64,000 nt of DNA from Pedobacter caeni (lineage in GTDB: Bacteria > Bacteroidota > Bacteroidia > Sphingobacteriales > Sphingobacteriaceae). Positions 1 through 9,638 of this stretch are shown one piece after another. A model generated the notes under the pieces. It was given only the letters and a program-made list of their open reading frames with translations. It had not been told where the DNA came from and did not search any database. Within the stretch, counting starts at the first letter, position 1, and each line of letters begins with the position of its first letter. The translations under genes were made by a program, and so were the position numbers. The stretch spans positions 558,001-622,000 of the forward strand of contig NZ_FQUQ01000002.1 of NCBI RefSeq assembly GCF_900129215.1, written 5' to 3'.

Positions 1-25
1 ATGGAATGATACGTTTGCTCAGCAT
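1..25 (-). CDS. hisF: HisF start, imidazole glycerol phosphate synthase cyclase subunit (partial)
   Basis: Only the first eight codons lie in the window, and read on the minus strand they give MLSKRIIP, the usual HisF N-terminus. HisF uses ammonia from HisH to cyclise PRFAR into IGP and AICAR. The ATG lies four bases beyond the hisA stop, so the two are almost certainly co-transcribed. The rest of the gene is outside the left edge. The call rests on the short peptide plus its position as the last gene of a his operon. Confidence 0.8.
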
Positions 26-29
26 CGGC

Positions 30-779
30 TTAAAGGGAAGTCATTTGCTTTAGGTTCCAGTCTTTGATCTCATCAATAGAGATCCTGTTTTCATAGATGG
101 CTTTACCTACAACCACAGAACGGATATCTAATTTGGCCAGTTCCTCAATGTCTTCCATAGAGCTGATTCCACCTGAAGCGATCAGTTTAATGAAAGGAGA
201 GTGCTCCAATAACTTCTTGTATAAGTCTACTGCTGCGCCACCCAGTTTGCCATCTTTGTTGATGTCTGTACACAGGAAGCGGAAGAAGCCCAGTTGTAAA
301 CATTTATCAACGTAATCCATCAGTTTGATTGGCGAGCTTTCCATCCATCCGGAGTATTTGATCACTTCGTCCAAAACATCAATAGCGATGACAATTCTGT
401 TTGCGTAATCGTACTTCTTGCCTACTTCTTTGCTCAGTTCTGCAAGGAAATCAGGGTTGGTAATGGCCTGAGTACCTACAATAACCCGATGAATTCCGGC
501 ATCTAATAAGTTCGTTACCTGTTCGATTGTCCGGATACCACCGCCGTATTGTACGCGCATATCTGTCTTACTGATGATTTCAAAAAGTGCTTTCTGGTTG
601 CTGAAATCACCTTTTGCACCATTTAAATCAATTATATGTATGAACTCTGTACCATTAGAGCGGTAGGTTTCGATCATTTCGGCGATGGAAACATCATATT
701 CAGTTTTCTGGTTATAGTCACCTTCTCTCAGGCGAACCACTTTTCCATCTAAAATATCAATAGCAGGGATAATGTACAT
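30..779 (-). CDS. hisA: HisA, ProFAR isomerase
   Basis: This is 1-(5-phosphoribosyl)-5-[(5-phosphoribosylamino)methylideneamino]imidazole-4-carboxamide isomerase, a cytoplasmic TIM barrel that opens the ribose ring of ProFAR to give PRFAR. The 249-residue length is normal. Asp8 (in PAIDILDG) and Asp134 (in IAIDVLD) fit the two catalytic aspartates. The glycine-rich phosphate loops QYGGGIR and ASGGISS are present. It starts one base after hisH ends and ends just before hisF, so it is part of the hisGDCBHAF operon. Nothing is odd in the sequence. Confidence 0.97.
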   Translation of the reverse strand: MYIIPAIDILDGKVVRLREGDYNQKTEYDVSIAEMIETYRSNGTEFIHIIDLNGAKGDFSNQKALFEIISKTDMRVQYGGGIRTIEQVTNLLDAGIHRVIVGTQAITNPDFLAELSKEVGKKYDYANRIVIAIDVLDEVIKYSGWMESSPIKLMDYVDKCLQLGFFRFLCTDINKDGKLGGAAVDLYKKLLEHSPFIKLIASGGISSMEDIEELAKLDIRSVVVGKAIYENRISIDEIKDWNLKQMTSL

Positions 780-780
780 C

Positions 781-1374
781 TTACTGTTTTAAGTTTGAAA
801 AATTCTTTAATAAATGCTCTCCGGCGATACCGGATTTTTCCGGGTGGAACTGTACGCCATAGAAATTATCTTTATGTATTGCTGCAGAAAATGGCATCCC
901 ATAATTTGCAGTCGCAATATCAAAAGTAGGGTTATATTCAATAAAGTACGAATGCACAAAGTAAAATTGTGTCAGGTTTTCAACACCTTCGAACAAGGGA
1001 TTGTTTTTGTGATCGATGTTATTCCATCCCATATGTGGAATTTTAATTCCCTGATCCTTATTGAATAACCTTGTTTGTAAAGGAAAAACGTTCATCATCG
1101 TGGCATCTCCTTCTTCCGAATGGGCAGTCAGGAGTTGCATACCTACACAGATGCCCAGAACCGGTTTTTTTAATGCTTTGATGGGTTCTACGAGGCCGGT
1201 ATCTTCCAGCTTTTTCATGGCTGCACCCGCATGGCCCACACCGGGAATGATGATGTGGGTATATTTATCCAGATCAGCTTCGGTATTGACCATTCCATAG
1301 GGGAGGTGCTGTCTTTCCAGGGCCGAAGTCAGGGAAAAGATATTGCCGGCACCGTAGTTTACAATTCCTATCAT
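781..1374 (-). CDS. hisH: HisH, glutamine amidotransferase subunit of IGP synthase
   Basis: Class I glutamine amidotransferase that supplies ammonia to HisF. The protein has 197 residues. The nucleophile is Cys76 in GICVGMQLL, and His177 and Glu179 in QFHPEKS complete the triad. The oxyanion-strand motif is seen as PGVGHAG. The start codon shares one base with the hisB stop (TAATG arrangement), which suggests translational coupling. hisA lies between hisH and hisF, so the two subunits of the complex are not adjacent. Confidence 0.97.
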   Translation of the reverse strand: MIGIVNYGAGNIFSLTSALERQHLPYGMVNTEADLDKYTHIIIPGVGHAGAAMKKLEDTGLVEPIKALKKPVLGICVGMQLLTAHSEEGDATMMNVFPLQTRLFNKDQGIKIPHMGWNNIDHKNNPLFEGVENLTQFYFVHSYFIEYNPTFDIATANYGMPFSAAIHKDNFYGVQFHPEKSGIAGEHLLKNFSNLKQ

Positions 1375-2507
1375 TACAATACGCCTTTAGTACTTGGTAA
1401 GACTAATTTCTCTGCATCCCTTTTAATGGCCATTTTAATTGCTTTTGCAAAGGCTTTAAAGATGGATTCAATTTTATGGTGTTCATTTTCTCCTTCCGCT
1501 TTGATGTTCAGGTTGGATTTTGAAGCATCGCTGAAGGATTTAAAGAAATGGAAAAACATTTCTGTCGGCATATCACCTACCATTTCACGTTTAAACTCTG
1601 CATCCCAGACGATCCAGTTTCTTCCGCCAAAGTCTATTGCTGCCTGGGCCAGGCAATCGTCCATAGGTAAGCAGAAGCCATAGCGTTCCAATCCTAATTT
1701 GTTGCCGATTGCTTTTGCAAAGGCTTCTCCAAGGGCGATTCCGGTATCTTCAATGGTATGGTGTTCATCGATATGAAGGTCGCCATTGGTTTTGATTTTC
1801 AGGTCGATGCTGCCATGCCGCGCGATCTGGTCCAGCATGTGGTTAAAGAAGTTCAGACCGGTATCGATGTCTGCTTTTCCGGTGCCATCAAGGTCAATAT
1901 CAATACTGATTTTAGTCTCATTGGTGTTTCTTTCATGGTGAACCGTTCTTGTTCCTGCTTTTAACATGGTATAAATGTCTTCCCAGTTTTGGGTCCTCAA
2001 AGCGATTACTTCCGAAAGGGTCTCTATTTTATCCAGGTTTTCATTTGCGCCAAGGTCCAGATTGTTAGACAACCAGATGGCTTTTGCACCAAGGTTTTTT
2101 GCCAGAACGACATCATTGATCCTGTCGCCGATTACAAAAGAGTTTTTCAGGTCGTAACCTTCTTCCAGGAAATGCTGTAATAATCCTGTATTGGGTTTCC
2201 TGGTTGGTGCATTTTGATGTGCAAAGGTTTTATCGATGATGACTTCGCTGAAGACTACGCCCTCATTGGCAAAGGTTTTCATGACGAAGTTGTGTACCGG
2301 CCAGAAGCTTTCTTCTGGGTGGGAGTCTGTTCCCAGTCCATCCTGATTGGTCACCATGACCAGGTCAAAATCCAGCTCTTTCGCTATTTTTGAGAGGTAA
2401 TACAGTGATCCTGGATAGAACTCCAGTTTTTCAAAAGAGTCGATCTGCTCATCAGCGGGTTCTATAATGAGGGTGCCATCTCTGTCAATAAATAATACTT
2501 TCTTCAT
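1374..2507 (-). CDS. hisB: HisB, fused histidinol-phosphatase / imidazoleglycerol-phosphate dehydratase
   Basis: Bifunctional enzyme of 377 residues. Residues 1 to about 165 form a HAD phosphatase with Asp8-x-Asp10 (FIDRDGT), a VTNQDG motif and IGDRINDV. Residues from about 187 to the end form the dehydratase, with the two metal-binding His clusters DEHHTIED (247-254) and ENEHHKIES (340-348). The loop that in E. coli HisB carries zinc-binding cysteines reads [12 protein letters not shown] here and has none. It follows hisC by three bases and overlaps hisH by one. Both activities should be present; loss of the structural zinc is inferred. Confidence 0.96.
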   Translation of the reverse strand: MKKVLFIDRDGTLIIEPADEQIDSFEKLEFYPGSLYYLSKIAKELDFDLVMVTNQDGLGTDSHPEESFWPVHNFVMKTFANEGVVFSEVIIDKTFAHQNAPTRKPNTGLLQHFLEEGYDLKNSFVIGDRINDVVLAKNLGAKAIWLSNNLDLGANENLDKIETLSEVIALRTQNWEDIYTMLKAGTRTVHHERNTNETKISIDIDLDGTGKADIDTGLNFFNHMLDQIARHGSIDLKIKTNGDLHIDEHHTIEDTGIALGEAFAKAIGNKLGLERYGFCLPMDDCLAQAAIDFGGRNWIVWDAEFKREMVGDMPTEMFFHFFKSFSDASKSNLNIKAEGENEHHKIESIFKAFAKAIKMAIKRDAEKLVLPSTKGVL

Positions 2508-2510
2508 GGT

Positions 2511-3557
2511 TTATTGGTTAAGCGCTTTCAAAGCTTCTAAAAGAATCTGATTTTCCTGGGTGGTTCCTATGGTGATTCTAAGGCATCCTTCGCATAAGGT
2601 TACTTTAGAGCGGTCTCTGACAATGATGCCTTGTTCTACCAATTCATCATATGTTTTCAACGCATCAATGATTTCAATTAGTATGAAATTGGCATCCGAA
2701 GGGTAAACTTTTTTTACGAGTGGGAGACTGGCTAATTCCTGGCTCAGGCTTTCTCTTTCTGAGACGGTTACCTTGATCCAGTCGTTCACCTGTCCGATGT
2801 TTTCCAATGCTTTCAGAGCAAGGTCCTGTGTGGCCTGGTTGATGTTATATGGAGGTTTCACTTTGTTCAGGATATCGATCACCGGGCGGGCGGCAAATGC
2901 CATTCCCAAACGGAGTGCGGCGAGGCCCCAGGCCTTAGAAAATGTTTGCAAAATCACCAGGTTTGGATATTCCGTTAATTCCGGAATAAAGGTTCGTTGT
3001 TTTGCATAATTGATATAGGCTTCATCGATCACCACCAGTCCATTGAAATTGGCCAGAACCGTTTCTATATCTGTGCGGATAATAGAATTTCCGGTTGGGT
3101 TATTTGGGGAGCAGATGAAGATCAGCTTGGTGTTTTCGTCGATGGCTTCAGCTATTTTTTCCAGGTCCAGCTGGAAGCTTGGCAGAAGATTTACTTTGCG
3201 GACTTCAACATTGTTGATATTGGCCGATACTTCATACATGCCGTACGTTGGAGGAAGAATGATCACATTGTCTTTTCCCGGTTCGCAAAAGGCGCGGAAG
3301 AGGAGGTCAATTGCTTCGTCACTTCCATTTCCAAGGAAGGTATTTTCTATAGGTACACCTTTAATTTTGCTCAGTGCATCTTTAAGGTCCAGTTGCAGCG
3401 GATCAGGGTACCTGTTGTAATTCTGATCAAGCGGAGAGCCATAGCCATTCTCGTTTGCATCTAAAAAAACGCTGGCTTGTCCTTTATATTCGTCCCTTGC
3501 AGTAGAGTAGGGGCGTAAGTTTTTGATGTTTTCCCGTTGTAAGTTATTGATATCCAT
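2511..3557 (-). CDS. hisC: HisC, histidinol-phosphate aminotransferase
   Basis: PLP-dependent class II aminotransferase that converts imidazole acetol phosphate to histidinol phosphate. It has 348 residues, as expected. Lys208 in TFSKAWGLAALRLG is the PLP Schiff-base lysine, SPNNPTG (150-156) and VIDEAY hold other cofactor contacts, and an FLGNGSDE phosphate-binding turn is visible. It is placed between hisD and hisB with gaps of one and three bases, so it is in the same transcript. Confidence 0.96.
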   Translation of the reverse strand: MDINNLQRENIKNLRPYSTARDEYKGQASVFLDANENGYGSPLDQNYNRYPDPLQLDLKDALSKIKGVPIENTFLGNGSDEAIDLLFRAFCEPGKDNVIILPPTYGMYEVSANINNVEVRKVNLLPSFQLDLEKIAEAIDENTKLIFICSPNNPTGNSIIRTDIETVLANFNGLVVIDEAYINYAKQRTFIPELTEYPNLVILQTFSKAWGLAALRLGMAFAARPVIDILNKVKPPYNINQATQDLALKALENIGQVNDWIKVTVSERESLSQELASLPLVKKVYPSDANFILIEIIDALKTYDELVEQGIIVRDRSKVTLCEGCLRITIGTTQENQILLEALKALNQ

Positions 3558-3558
3558 C

Positions 3559-4845
3559 TTATGATTTTAAACGAATAGTGATTGCATTCTTGTGTGCCTG
3601 TAAGCCTTCGGCCTGCGCCAGGACCTCTACAGTTTGTCCGATATTGGTTAAACCCTGTTCTGTAATGTGCTGAAAAGTGATCTTTTTAAGGAAGGAATCC
3701 AGGGATACTCCTGAATAAGCCTTTGCAAAACCACTTGTGGGCAGGGTATGGTTGGTTCCCGAAGCATAATCTCCGGCACTTTCGGGAGTCAGGTTGCCCA
3801 GAAATACCGATCCGGCATTGTAGATCAAGGGGATCAGGGGCTCAAACCCGGTAGTGGATAAGATCAGATGTTCCGGAGCATAGGCATTGCTGAAGGCCAT
3901 TCCTTCTTCCAGACTGTCCACCAGAACTGCATAGGAGTTTTCAATAGCTTTTGCTGCAATGTCTTTTCTTGGAAGCTCCCGGATCTGTAACTCAATCTGT
4001 TTTAATGTATTTTCTATGATGGTTTGAGAAGTAGCCACTAAAATCGTCTGGCTATCTGTTCCGTGTTCCGCCTGAGCCAAAAGGTCTGATGCGATGTAGG
4101 CCGGATTGGCGGTTTCATCTGCAAGGACTAAAACCTCTGATGGCCCTGCCGGCATGTCAATAGCCGTCATGGTTGTAGATTGGATGAGTTGCTTGGCCTG
4201 TGTGACATAGCGGTTACCCGGTCCAAATATCTTGTATACTTTAGGAACGCTTTCCGTACCATAAGCCATTGCCGCAACAGCCTGTGCACCTCCAACAAGG
4301 TAAATTCTTTCTATACCTAATTTTAATGCACAATAGGCAAGGTAGCAATTGGTCTTTCCATCCTTTTGGGGAGGAGAGCAGACCACGATTTCCTTACAAC
4401 CCGCTAATACGGCAGGGATGCCAAGCATGAGGAAGGTACTGGGTAAAACTGCTGTTCCACCAGGAATGTAAAGTCCTACACGTTCTATCGCTCTGGATTC
4501 GCGCCAGCAGGTCACACCTGGCATGGTTTCTATTTTAGCTTCTGAATTGGCTTGTGCAGCGTGGAAGGCTCTGATGTTTTGGTAAGCAGTATCAATGGCT
4601 GCTTTTTCTGCAGTAGGAATAGTTGATGCAATGCTTTCAATTTCTTCTTTACCAAGGTAAAGCTGTGTTAAAGAAACCTGGTCAAACTGTTGTGCATAAT
4701 TGCGCAAGGCGGCATCACCTTCCGTTTTAACCCGTTCCACAATGTTCTTTACACGGTCCTGGATGCTATTATCGTCTTCGAGTTGTCTTAAGCAGAGCTT
4801 TTCGATTTCCTGTTTAGATAAGTCTTTATAGCTGTAGGTCTTCAT
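3559..4845 (-). CDS. hisD: HisD, histidinol dehydrogenase
   Basis: NAD- and zinc-dependent dehydrogenase carrying out the last two oxidations to histidine. The protein has 428 residues. Family hallmarks are YIPGGTAVLPST, GPGNRYVTQAK, the long block around PAGPSEVLVLADE, AEHGTDSQ, the catalytic Glu-His in APEHLIL, and the C-terminal NHTLPTSGFAKAYSG. It lies between hisG (six-base gap) and hisC (one-base gap). All expected motifs look intact. Confidence 0.97.
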   Translation of the reverse strand: MKTYSYKDLSKQEIEKLCLRQLEDDNSIQDRVKNIVERVKTEGDAALRNYAQQFDQVSLTQLYLGKEEIESIASTIPTAEKAAIDTAYQNIRAFHAAQANSEAKIETMPGVTCWRESRAIERVGLYIPGGTAVLPSTFLMLGIPAVLAGCKEIVVCSPPQKDGKTNCYLAYCALKLGIERIYLVGGAQAVAAMAYGTESVPKVYKIFGPGNRYVTQAKQLIQSTTMTAIDMPAGPSEVLVLADETANPAYIASDLLAQAEHGTDSQTILVATSQTIIENTLKQIELQIRELPRKDIAAKAIENSYAVLVDSLEEGMAFSNAYAPEHLILSTTGFEPLIPLIYNAGSVFLGNLTPESAGDYASGTNHTLPTSGFAKAYSGVSLDSFLKKITFQHITEQGLTNIGQTVEVLAQAEGLQAHKNAITIRLKS

Positions 4846-4851
4846 TAGATT

Positions 4852-5703
4852 TTAGGCGATTATTTTTTCAATTGGCATGACTACGATTCCTTGTGCACCG
4901 GCAGCTTTCAGGCTGTTGATCTTCTCCCAGAAGTCGTGCTCTGCAATTACAGAATGAACGGCCACCCATTCTTCATCAAACAATGGAACTACGGTTGGGC
5001 TTTTTACACCCGGTAATAAGTCGACCACCTTTTTCAGGTTTGTTTTCGCCACATTGAGCACCACATATTTGGTTTCTTTAGCACGTAAAACAGACAGAAT
5101 TCTCTGCAGCAATTCCTGAACTTCCGGCAGCAACTCCGAACCTTTACTTCCAATCAGGACCGCTTCAGATTTCATCACTTCCGAAAAAGGCTTCAATCCG
5201 TTGCTTTTTAAGGTTCCTCCGGTAGAAACGATATCGCAGATCGCATCACTCAATCCTAATCCCGGACCGATTTCTACAGAACCGGAGATGGTTCTGATAT
5301 CCGCATTTACATGATTCTCTTTCAGGTATTTCTCCAGGATCACCGGATAAGAGGTGGCGATTGCTTTGCCTTCCAGTTGTGCAATTTCTGTGATTCTGCT
5401 TTCATTGGGAATGGCAATCTTAAGGGTACATTTTCCGAAGCCTAATTTCTGAAGGTAAGTTACTTCAGCACCAGCTTCTACAATGACATTTTCGCCTACA
5501 ATTCCAAGATCGGCGATGCCGTCCTGAACATACTCAGGAATATCATCATCTCTAAGGAAAAGGATTTCTAAAGGGAAATTGGTAACGGTGGATATAAGGG
5601 AGCTTTTGTAGTTCTCAAATGATAAACCACAATTTTTAAGAATCTCTACTGATTTTTCGTTTAGTCTACCAGATTTCTGGATAGCAATTTTAAGTGTTTT
5701 CAA
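4852..5703 (-). CDS. hisG: HisG, ATP phosphoribosyltransferase (long form)
   Basis: First enzyme of histidine synthesis, joining ATP and PRPP. At 283 residues it is the long HisG form: a periplasmic-binding-protein-like catalytic part with the PRPP loop DIVSTGGTLKSNGL, then about 75 C-terminal residues (from about LLPGVKSPTVVPL) that match the ACT-like histidine-sensing domain. Because the regulatory domain is present, no HisZ partner is needed. It is the first gene of the operon, with a leader of about 100 bases containing a hairpin. Confidence 0.96.
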   Translation of the reverse strand: MKTLKIAIQKSGRLNEKSVEILKNCGLSFENYKSSLISTVTNFPLEILFLRDDDIPEYVQDGIADLGIVGENVIVEAGAEVTYLQKLGFGKCTLKIAIPNESRITEIAQLEGKAIATSYPVILEKYLKENHVNADIRTISGSVEIGPGLGLSDAICDIVSTGGTLKSNGLKPFSEVMKSEAVLIGSKGSELLPEVQELLQRILSVLRAKETKYVVLNVAKTNLKKVVDLLPGVKSPTVVPLFDEEWVAVHSVIAEHDFWEKINSLKAAGAQGIVVMPIEKIIA

Positions 5704-5784
5704 TTATGCTGTGTTGAAATTTATTGATTATTGGACAAGAAGATAGTTCCGAAACAAGTTTTGAAGTACAAAACATTACATATA

Positions 5785-5802
5785 CATCGCCGACAGGCGA
5801 TG
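5785..5802 (-). promoter_or_regulatory. Perfect hairpin in the his leader
   Basis: CATCGCC, loop GACA and GGCGATG form a perfect 7-bp stem with a 4-base loop. On the minus strand it begins four bases after the TACATTTG box, so it would be at the very 5' end of the his transcript, or an operator over the start site. There is no following T-run, so it does not look like a terminator. Its function is inferred. Confidence 0.5.
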
Positions 5803-5805
5803 GTG

Positions 5806-5813
5806 CAAATGTA
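5806..5813 (-). promoter_or_regulatory. hisG: Putative -7 box for the his operon
   Basis: The minus strand reads TACATTTG, an exact match to the Bacteroidota consensus TAnnTTTG, about 100 bases before hisG. No TTG is found at the expected -33 distance, so the assignment is tentative. Confidence 0.4.
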
Positions 5814-5993
5814 AGTGATGGTTCAAAATTTGATTCATAATTCTATTTAAGTCCTTAATCAACAATGACTAGCATGTTGTGGAGCTGCAAATATATAGAT
5901 ACAAATTACAAATCAAAATATATATGGCATTTTATTTGATTATATCGCTTCAATAAATATAATTAACATCTAGTTTTGCAAAAAAATACCATC

Positions 5994-7571
5994 TTGAAAA
6001 AAGCGTTACTCTTATTGATCCCCTTTTGTTTACTGTTAAATGGCTGTTCCTGGTTTAAAGACACTCCTGAAGTCGGTTTAATCCTCTCGGAGCATTTCGA
6101 CAGAAAATTATATAAAGACTTTGATACTGCTGCCTATAATGTAGTGTTTAGGAAACACTATGACTCGTTAAAGGCCAAATTGTCTAACCCGAATACAGTA
6201 AAGAACTTCTATGTAAACCATAATTATGAGCCCCGCCTGGTGACTCAGTATTTCCCTGTCGGGACCCTGGATACACTGGAAGCTTATATCGGGAAAAGCG
6301 AAAACCATGGTTTTAATCCTGATAATTTCCGTCAGAAACAATTGGAAGCGGCTTTAAAGGAACTTTCTGAGAATAAATTTGAAAAAATTGAAGAAGTGTA
6401 TCCGGTCATTGCTGATCTGGAGCTCAATGCTGCGGAGGCCCTCATCAAGTATGACAATTACATGAATTTTGGGGTGGTTAACCCACGTAAAATCTTTTCC
6501 AGGTACTATGTGCCGGTAAAACGTCCGGATAGTGCCAGTATGTCTGCTGCGCTGGCCACCAAAGATCTGGGGAAACTGCTGAAAGATATTCAGCCTTCTT
6601 CCAAACAATACCTGGCACTTCAACGCAGGTTTAATATTTTAAAAGCAGATGGTCAGGGCAAAAGTGATCAGGCAAAAACCATTCTGGTGAATATGGAACG
6701 TTTGAGGTGGAAGTTGCCCGAGATGGGTAAGGAGTATGTGGAAGTGAACATTCCTGATTTTTCACTTACCTGGTTTAATAAAGAAGATACAGTGAGCCAT
6801 ATGAAAGTATGTGTGGGTGGAAAAAGAGAAGAAGGATATGCTGAGAAGATTGCCAGGTATGCAAAAACCGGAAATCTGGATGATAAACCTAAGAATCACG
6901 AAACACCAATTCTTTACAGCAAACTGAATTCTATTCAGGTAAATCCGATCTGGAACATTCCGGTGAGTATTGCAAGGAATGAAATTTACTGGATGGCCCG
7001 CAAAGACCCTTATTATCTTTCGAACAGTAACATTAATGTATACCGTAACGGAAAAATAGTGGGTGAACCTGATACCATTCAATGGAGCAATTATTCAAGA
7101 GAGCGTTTACCTTATCAGTTTAAACAAGGCTCAGGAAACGGAAATGCTTTAGGGAAGTTTAAGTTTATCTTTGACAATGGGTCCAGCATTTACCTGCATG
7201 ATACCAATAACAAGAATGGATTTAACAGAGCCAACCGTGCCATTAGTCATGGTTGTGTGCGCGTAGAAAAGCCGCTGGAGTTTGCGCAGAACCTGGTTCG
7301 TGATAAATATCAATACGATCAGCTGAGGATGGAAGTGAACCTTCCTCCACTGGATACCAACAGGATGAATGCTTACAGAAAGAAACTTGCCAAGAAAGCA
7401 GATACGGTAAATTTATTTAAATTAAAACCTACCTGGTTTGGAACAAAAAAGCCTGTGCCGCTGATAATCAACTACATCACGGCATGGTCGCAGAACGGAA
7501 GCATCCAGTTCAGACCGGATGTGTATGGTTTAGATGAAACTTTATGGCTGGCTATGAAAAAATTCATGTAA
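5994..7571 (+). CDS. Lipoprotein L,D-transpeptidase (YcbB/LdtD-like)
   Basis: Cell-wall enzyme expected to form 3-3 peptidoglycan cross-links or attach proteins. No ATG is available. I chose the TTG at 5994 because it gives a clean lipoprotein signal peptide, KKALLLLIPFCLLLNGC, while the upstream TTG at 5976 falls inside a -7-like box. The mature 500-residue protein has an N-terminal scaffold region, then a YkuD domain ending in SHGCVRV, whose Cys is codon 421 from 5994. A conserved His before it lies in IYLHDTN. It is first in a run of five same-strand genes and 21 bases before the BatA-like gene. Confidence 0.88.
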   Translation: MKKALLLLIPFCLLLNGCSWFKDTPEVGLILSEHFDRKLYKDFDTAAYNVVFRKHYDSLKAKLSNPNTVKNFYVNHNYEPRLVTQYFPVGTLDTLEAYIGKSENHGFNPDNFRQKQLEAALKELSENKFEKIEEVYPVIADLELNAAEALIKYDNYMNFGVVNPRKIFSRYYVPVKRPDSASMSAALATKDLGKLLKDIQPSSKQYLALQRRFNILKADGQGKSDQAKTILVNMERLRWKLPEMGKEYVEVNIPDFSLTWFNKEDTVSHMKVCVGGKREEGYAEKIARYAKTGNLDDKPKNHETPILYSKLNSIQVNPIWNIPVSIARNEIYWMARKDPYYLSNSNINVYRNGKIVGEPDTIQWSNYSRERLPYQFKQGSGNGNALGKFKFIFDNGSSIYLHDTNNKNGFNRANRAISHGCVRVEKPLEFAQNLVRDKYQYDQLRMEVNLPPLDTNRMNAYRKKLAKKADTVNLFKLKPTWFGTKKPVPLIINYITAWSQNGSIQFRPDVYGLDETLWLAMKKFM

Positions 7572-7592
7572 AAGTTCTACCTTTGGTTTTTA

Positions 7593-9638
7593 ATGAATTT
7601 CCTATACCCAGGTTTTCTTTTCGCACTGCTGGCAATAGCCATTCCTATTGCAATTCACTTATTTAATTTCAGGAAATTCAAGAAGGTATATTTTAGTAAT
7701 GTACAATTCTTAAAGGAAGCCAAAGAACAGAACTCCTCCAGGGAAAAGCTAAAGCATTTACTCGTCCTGATCAGCAGGATCCTGGCGGTGGTGTTTTTGG
7801 TCCTTGCTTTCGCCAGGCCATTTATTCCATTGTCGGCTGCAGGTGATTCCGGAAAACGAAACCTGATCAGTATCTATATTGACAACTCTTACAGTATGGA
7901 GACGGTCAACAAGGAGGGGAGTTTGCTCGATGAGGCCAAAAGGAAGGCTAAGGAAATTGCCGGGGCCTATCAGCTCAACGATCAGTTCCTGCTCCTCAGT
8001 AATGATTTTGAAGGAAAGCATCAAAGGGCAGTCAATAAAGAAGAATTTATACAGCTTTTGGATGAACTGAAGATTTCCTCAGCGGGCAGAAGCCTGCAAC
8101 AGGTCATCAACAGGTTACAACGCGAAAGTGGCACAAACAGGAATCAGATCGCTTACCTGCTTTCTGATTTCCAGAAAAGCTTTGTTGGTATACAACCGGT
8201 TCAGGCGGATAAAGACATCCGTTATTCCTTAATTAAATTAAACGCAAACAGCCTTCCCAATATTTCGGTTGACAGTGTATGGAGCCTTTCTCCGGTACAT
8301 CAACCCAATCAGGCAGAACAGCTGGTGGTTCAGCTCCACAATTACGGAGAAGAAGATGCCGCAGATATTCCTATAAAATTAACGATCAACAATCAGCAGA
8401 AAGCCATCAGCAATACCAAAGTTGCAGCAGGTAAATCTGTAAAAGATACTTTGTCCTTTAGCGGATTACAAAAAGGATGGCAAAAAGGAGTGTTGTCTAT
8501 CAAGGATTTTCCGCTCACTTTTGACGATGCCCTGAATTTTAGCTTCCAGGTGAATACAGAAATGAAGGTGTTAAACATCAGTGGGGACCCTTCACAGAAA
8601 TTCATTTCTTCTTTGTTTGCTGCTGATCCTTATTTCAAGCTCAGCGAGATGCCGGAAGCGAATATCAAGTATTCCAGCTTTGGGGAGTATAGCCTGATTG
8701 TGCTCAGTGGATTGAAACAACCTTCTTCAGGATTGGCACAACAACTGAAAAGTTATGTGCAAAACGGTGGATCCGTAGTGATCTTTCCTGATCTTGATGC
8801 CAACGGTGTGGTGTATACCCCATTTCTAACTGCTTTATCTTTACCTGCTGTAAAACAACTCAATTCCGGACCTGCCATTACGAGCAGTATCGAATTGAAA
8901 GATCCTGTTTTCAAGGATGTGTTTGATCAGGTTCCTGCAAATATGGACCTTCCTGTCGTGACCCGGTATTTCAGTTACCTGGAAAGAAATGCAGGAGGAA
9001 AACAAGGGATTTTACAATTGCCTCTTGGGCAATTCCTTTTTGCAAGGTATCCTGCCGGAGCAGGCAAAATATATTTATCGGCCAGTTCATTGGATCCTAA
9101 AGACGGGAATTTGTCCAGACACCCTGTATTTGTGCCGATGATGTACAAGATCGCCTTTTCAAGTGTTAAAGAACAGCCTTTGTATTATACCTCCGGAGAA
9201 AGTGATCTGCTGGAGCATCAGAAGATTTCTTTAGGGGCGAACCAGTCGCTGACTTTAAAATCTGATGGGGCAGAAGTCATTCCGGAAGTCAGACAAACAC
9301 CAGGAAAGACGCTCTTATATATTGCAGATCAGGTTCGGAAACCTGGCTTCTATGATTTAAAGAAAGCAGATTCGGTACTGGCTGTAGTCGCTTTTAATGA
9401 CAACAGGAAAGAGTCTGACATGCATTATGCAAGTGATCAGAACCTGACTGACTTATTTGGTAAGCAAAAGATTGCCCTTTACAATTCTCAGAAAGATGCT
9501 TTGTCTTTAAATATCCAGGCAAAAAATAACAGCATAGAGTTATGGAAACTTTGCCTAATTTTGGCTGTTGTTTTTTTAGCCATTGAAATACTATTGATCC
9601 GATTTTTTAATAAAACAAAAAACATACAAACACCATGA
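7593..9638 (+). CDS. BatA-like N-terminal domain membrane protein with VWA-like region
   Basis: The 681-residue protein opens with the aerotolerance-type BatA N-terminal region: a first membrane segment (about 3-23), a short basic loop, and a second segment (about 52-75) ending AFARPFIP. Next comes a von Willebrand A-like region with a degenerate metal motif (YIDNSYSME), a large periplasmic part, and a final membrane segment (about 652-672). Such proteins are common in Bacteroidota; their role is unclear. The stop overlaps the next start (ATGA), so coupling with the dihydroorotase homologue is likely. Confidence 0.82.
   Translation: MNFLYPGFLFALLAIAIPIAIHLFNFRKFKKVYFSNVQFLKEAKEQNSSREKLKHLLVLISRILAVVFLVLAFARPFIPLSAAGDSGKRNLISIYIDNSYSMETVNKEGSLLDEAKRKAKEIAGAYQLNDQFLLLSNDFEGKHQRAVNKEEFIQLLDELKISSAGRSLQQVINRLQRESGTNRNQIAYLLSDFQKSFVGIQPVQADKDIRYSLIKLNANSLPNISVDSVWSLSPVHQPNQAEQLVVQLHNYGEEDAADIPIKLTINNQQKAISNTKVAAGKSVKDTLSFSGLQKGWQKGVLSIKDFPLTFDDALNFSFQVNTEMKVLNISGDPSQKFISSLFAADPYFKLSEMPEANIKYSSFGEYSLIVLSGLKQPSSGLAQQLKSYVQNGGSVVIFPDLDANGVVYTPFLTALSLPAVKQLNSGPAITSSIELKDPVFKDVFDQVPANMDLPVVTRYFSYLERNAGGKQGILQLPLGQFLFARYPAGAGKIYLSASSLDPKDGNLSRHPVFVPMMYKIAFSSVKEQPLYYTSGESDLLEHQKISLGANQSLTLKSDGAEVIPEVRQTPGKTLLYIADQVRKPGFYDLKKADSVLAVVAFNDNRKESDMHYASDQNLTDLFGKQKIALYNSQKDALSLNIQAKNNSIELWKLCLILAVVFLAIEILLIRFFNKTKNIQTP

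Larger units (their letters stand above)
5704..5993. other. Divergent intergenic region between hisG and the L,D-transpeptidase gene
   Basis: An AT-rich gap of about 290 bases between divergent operons. Besides the his box and hairpin it holds TAGTTTTG at 5971-5978 on the plus strand, a -7-like match just before the transpeptidase gene. No further ORF or RNA gene was seen. Confidence 0.6.

Noticed and set aside
5971..5993. TTG at 5976 as the L,D-transpeptidase start
   Set aside because: It lies within a -7-like TAGTTTTG box; the TTG at 5994 gives a clean lipoprotein signal. The box itself has no -33 partner and stays uncertain.
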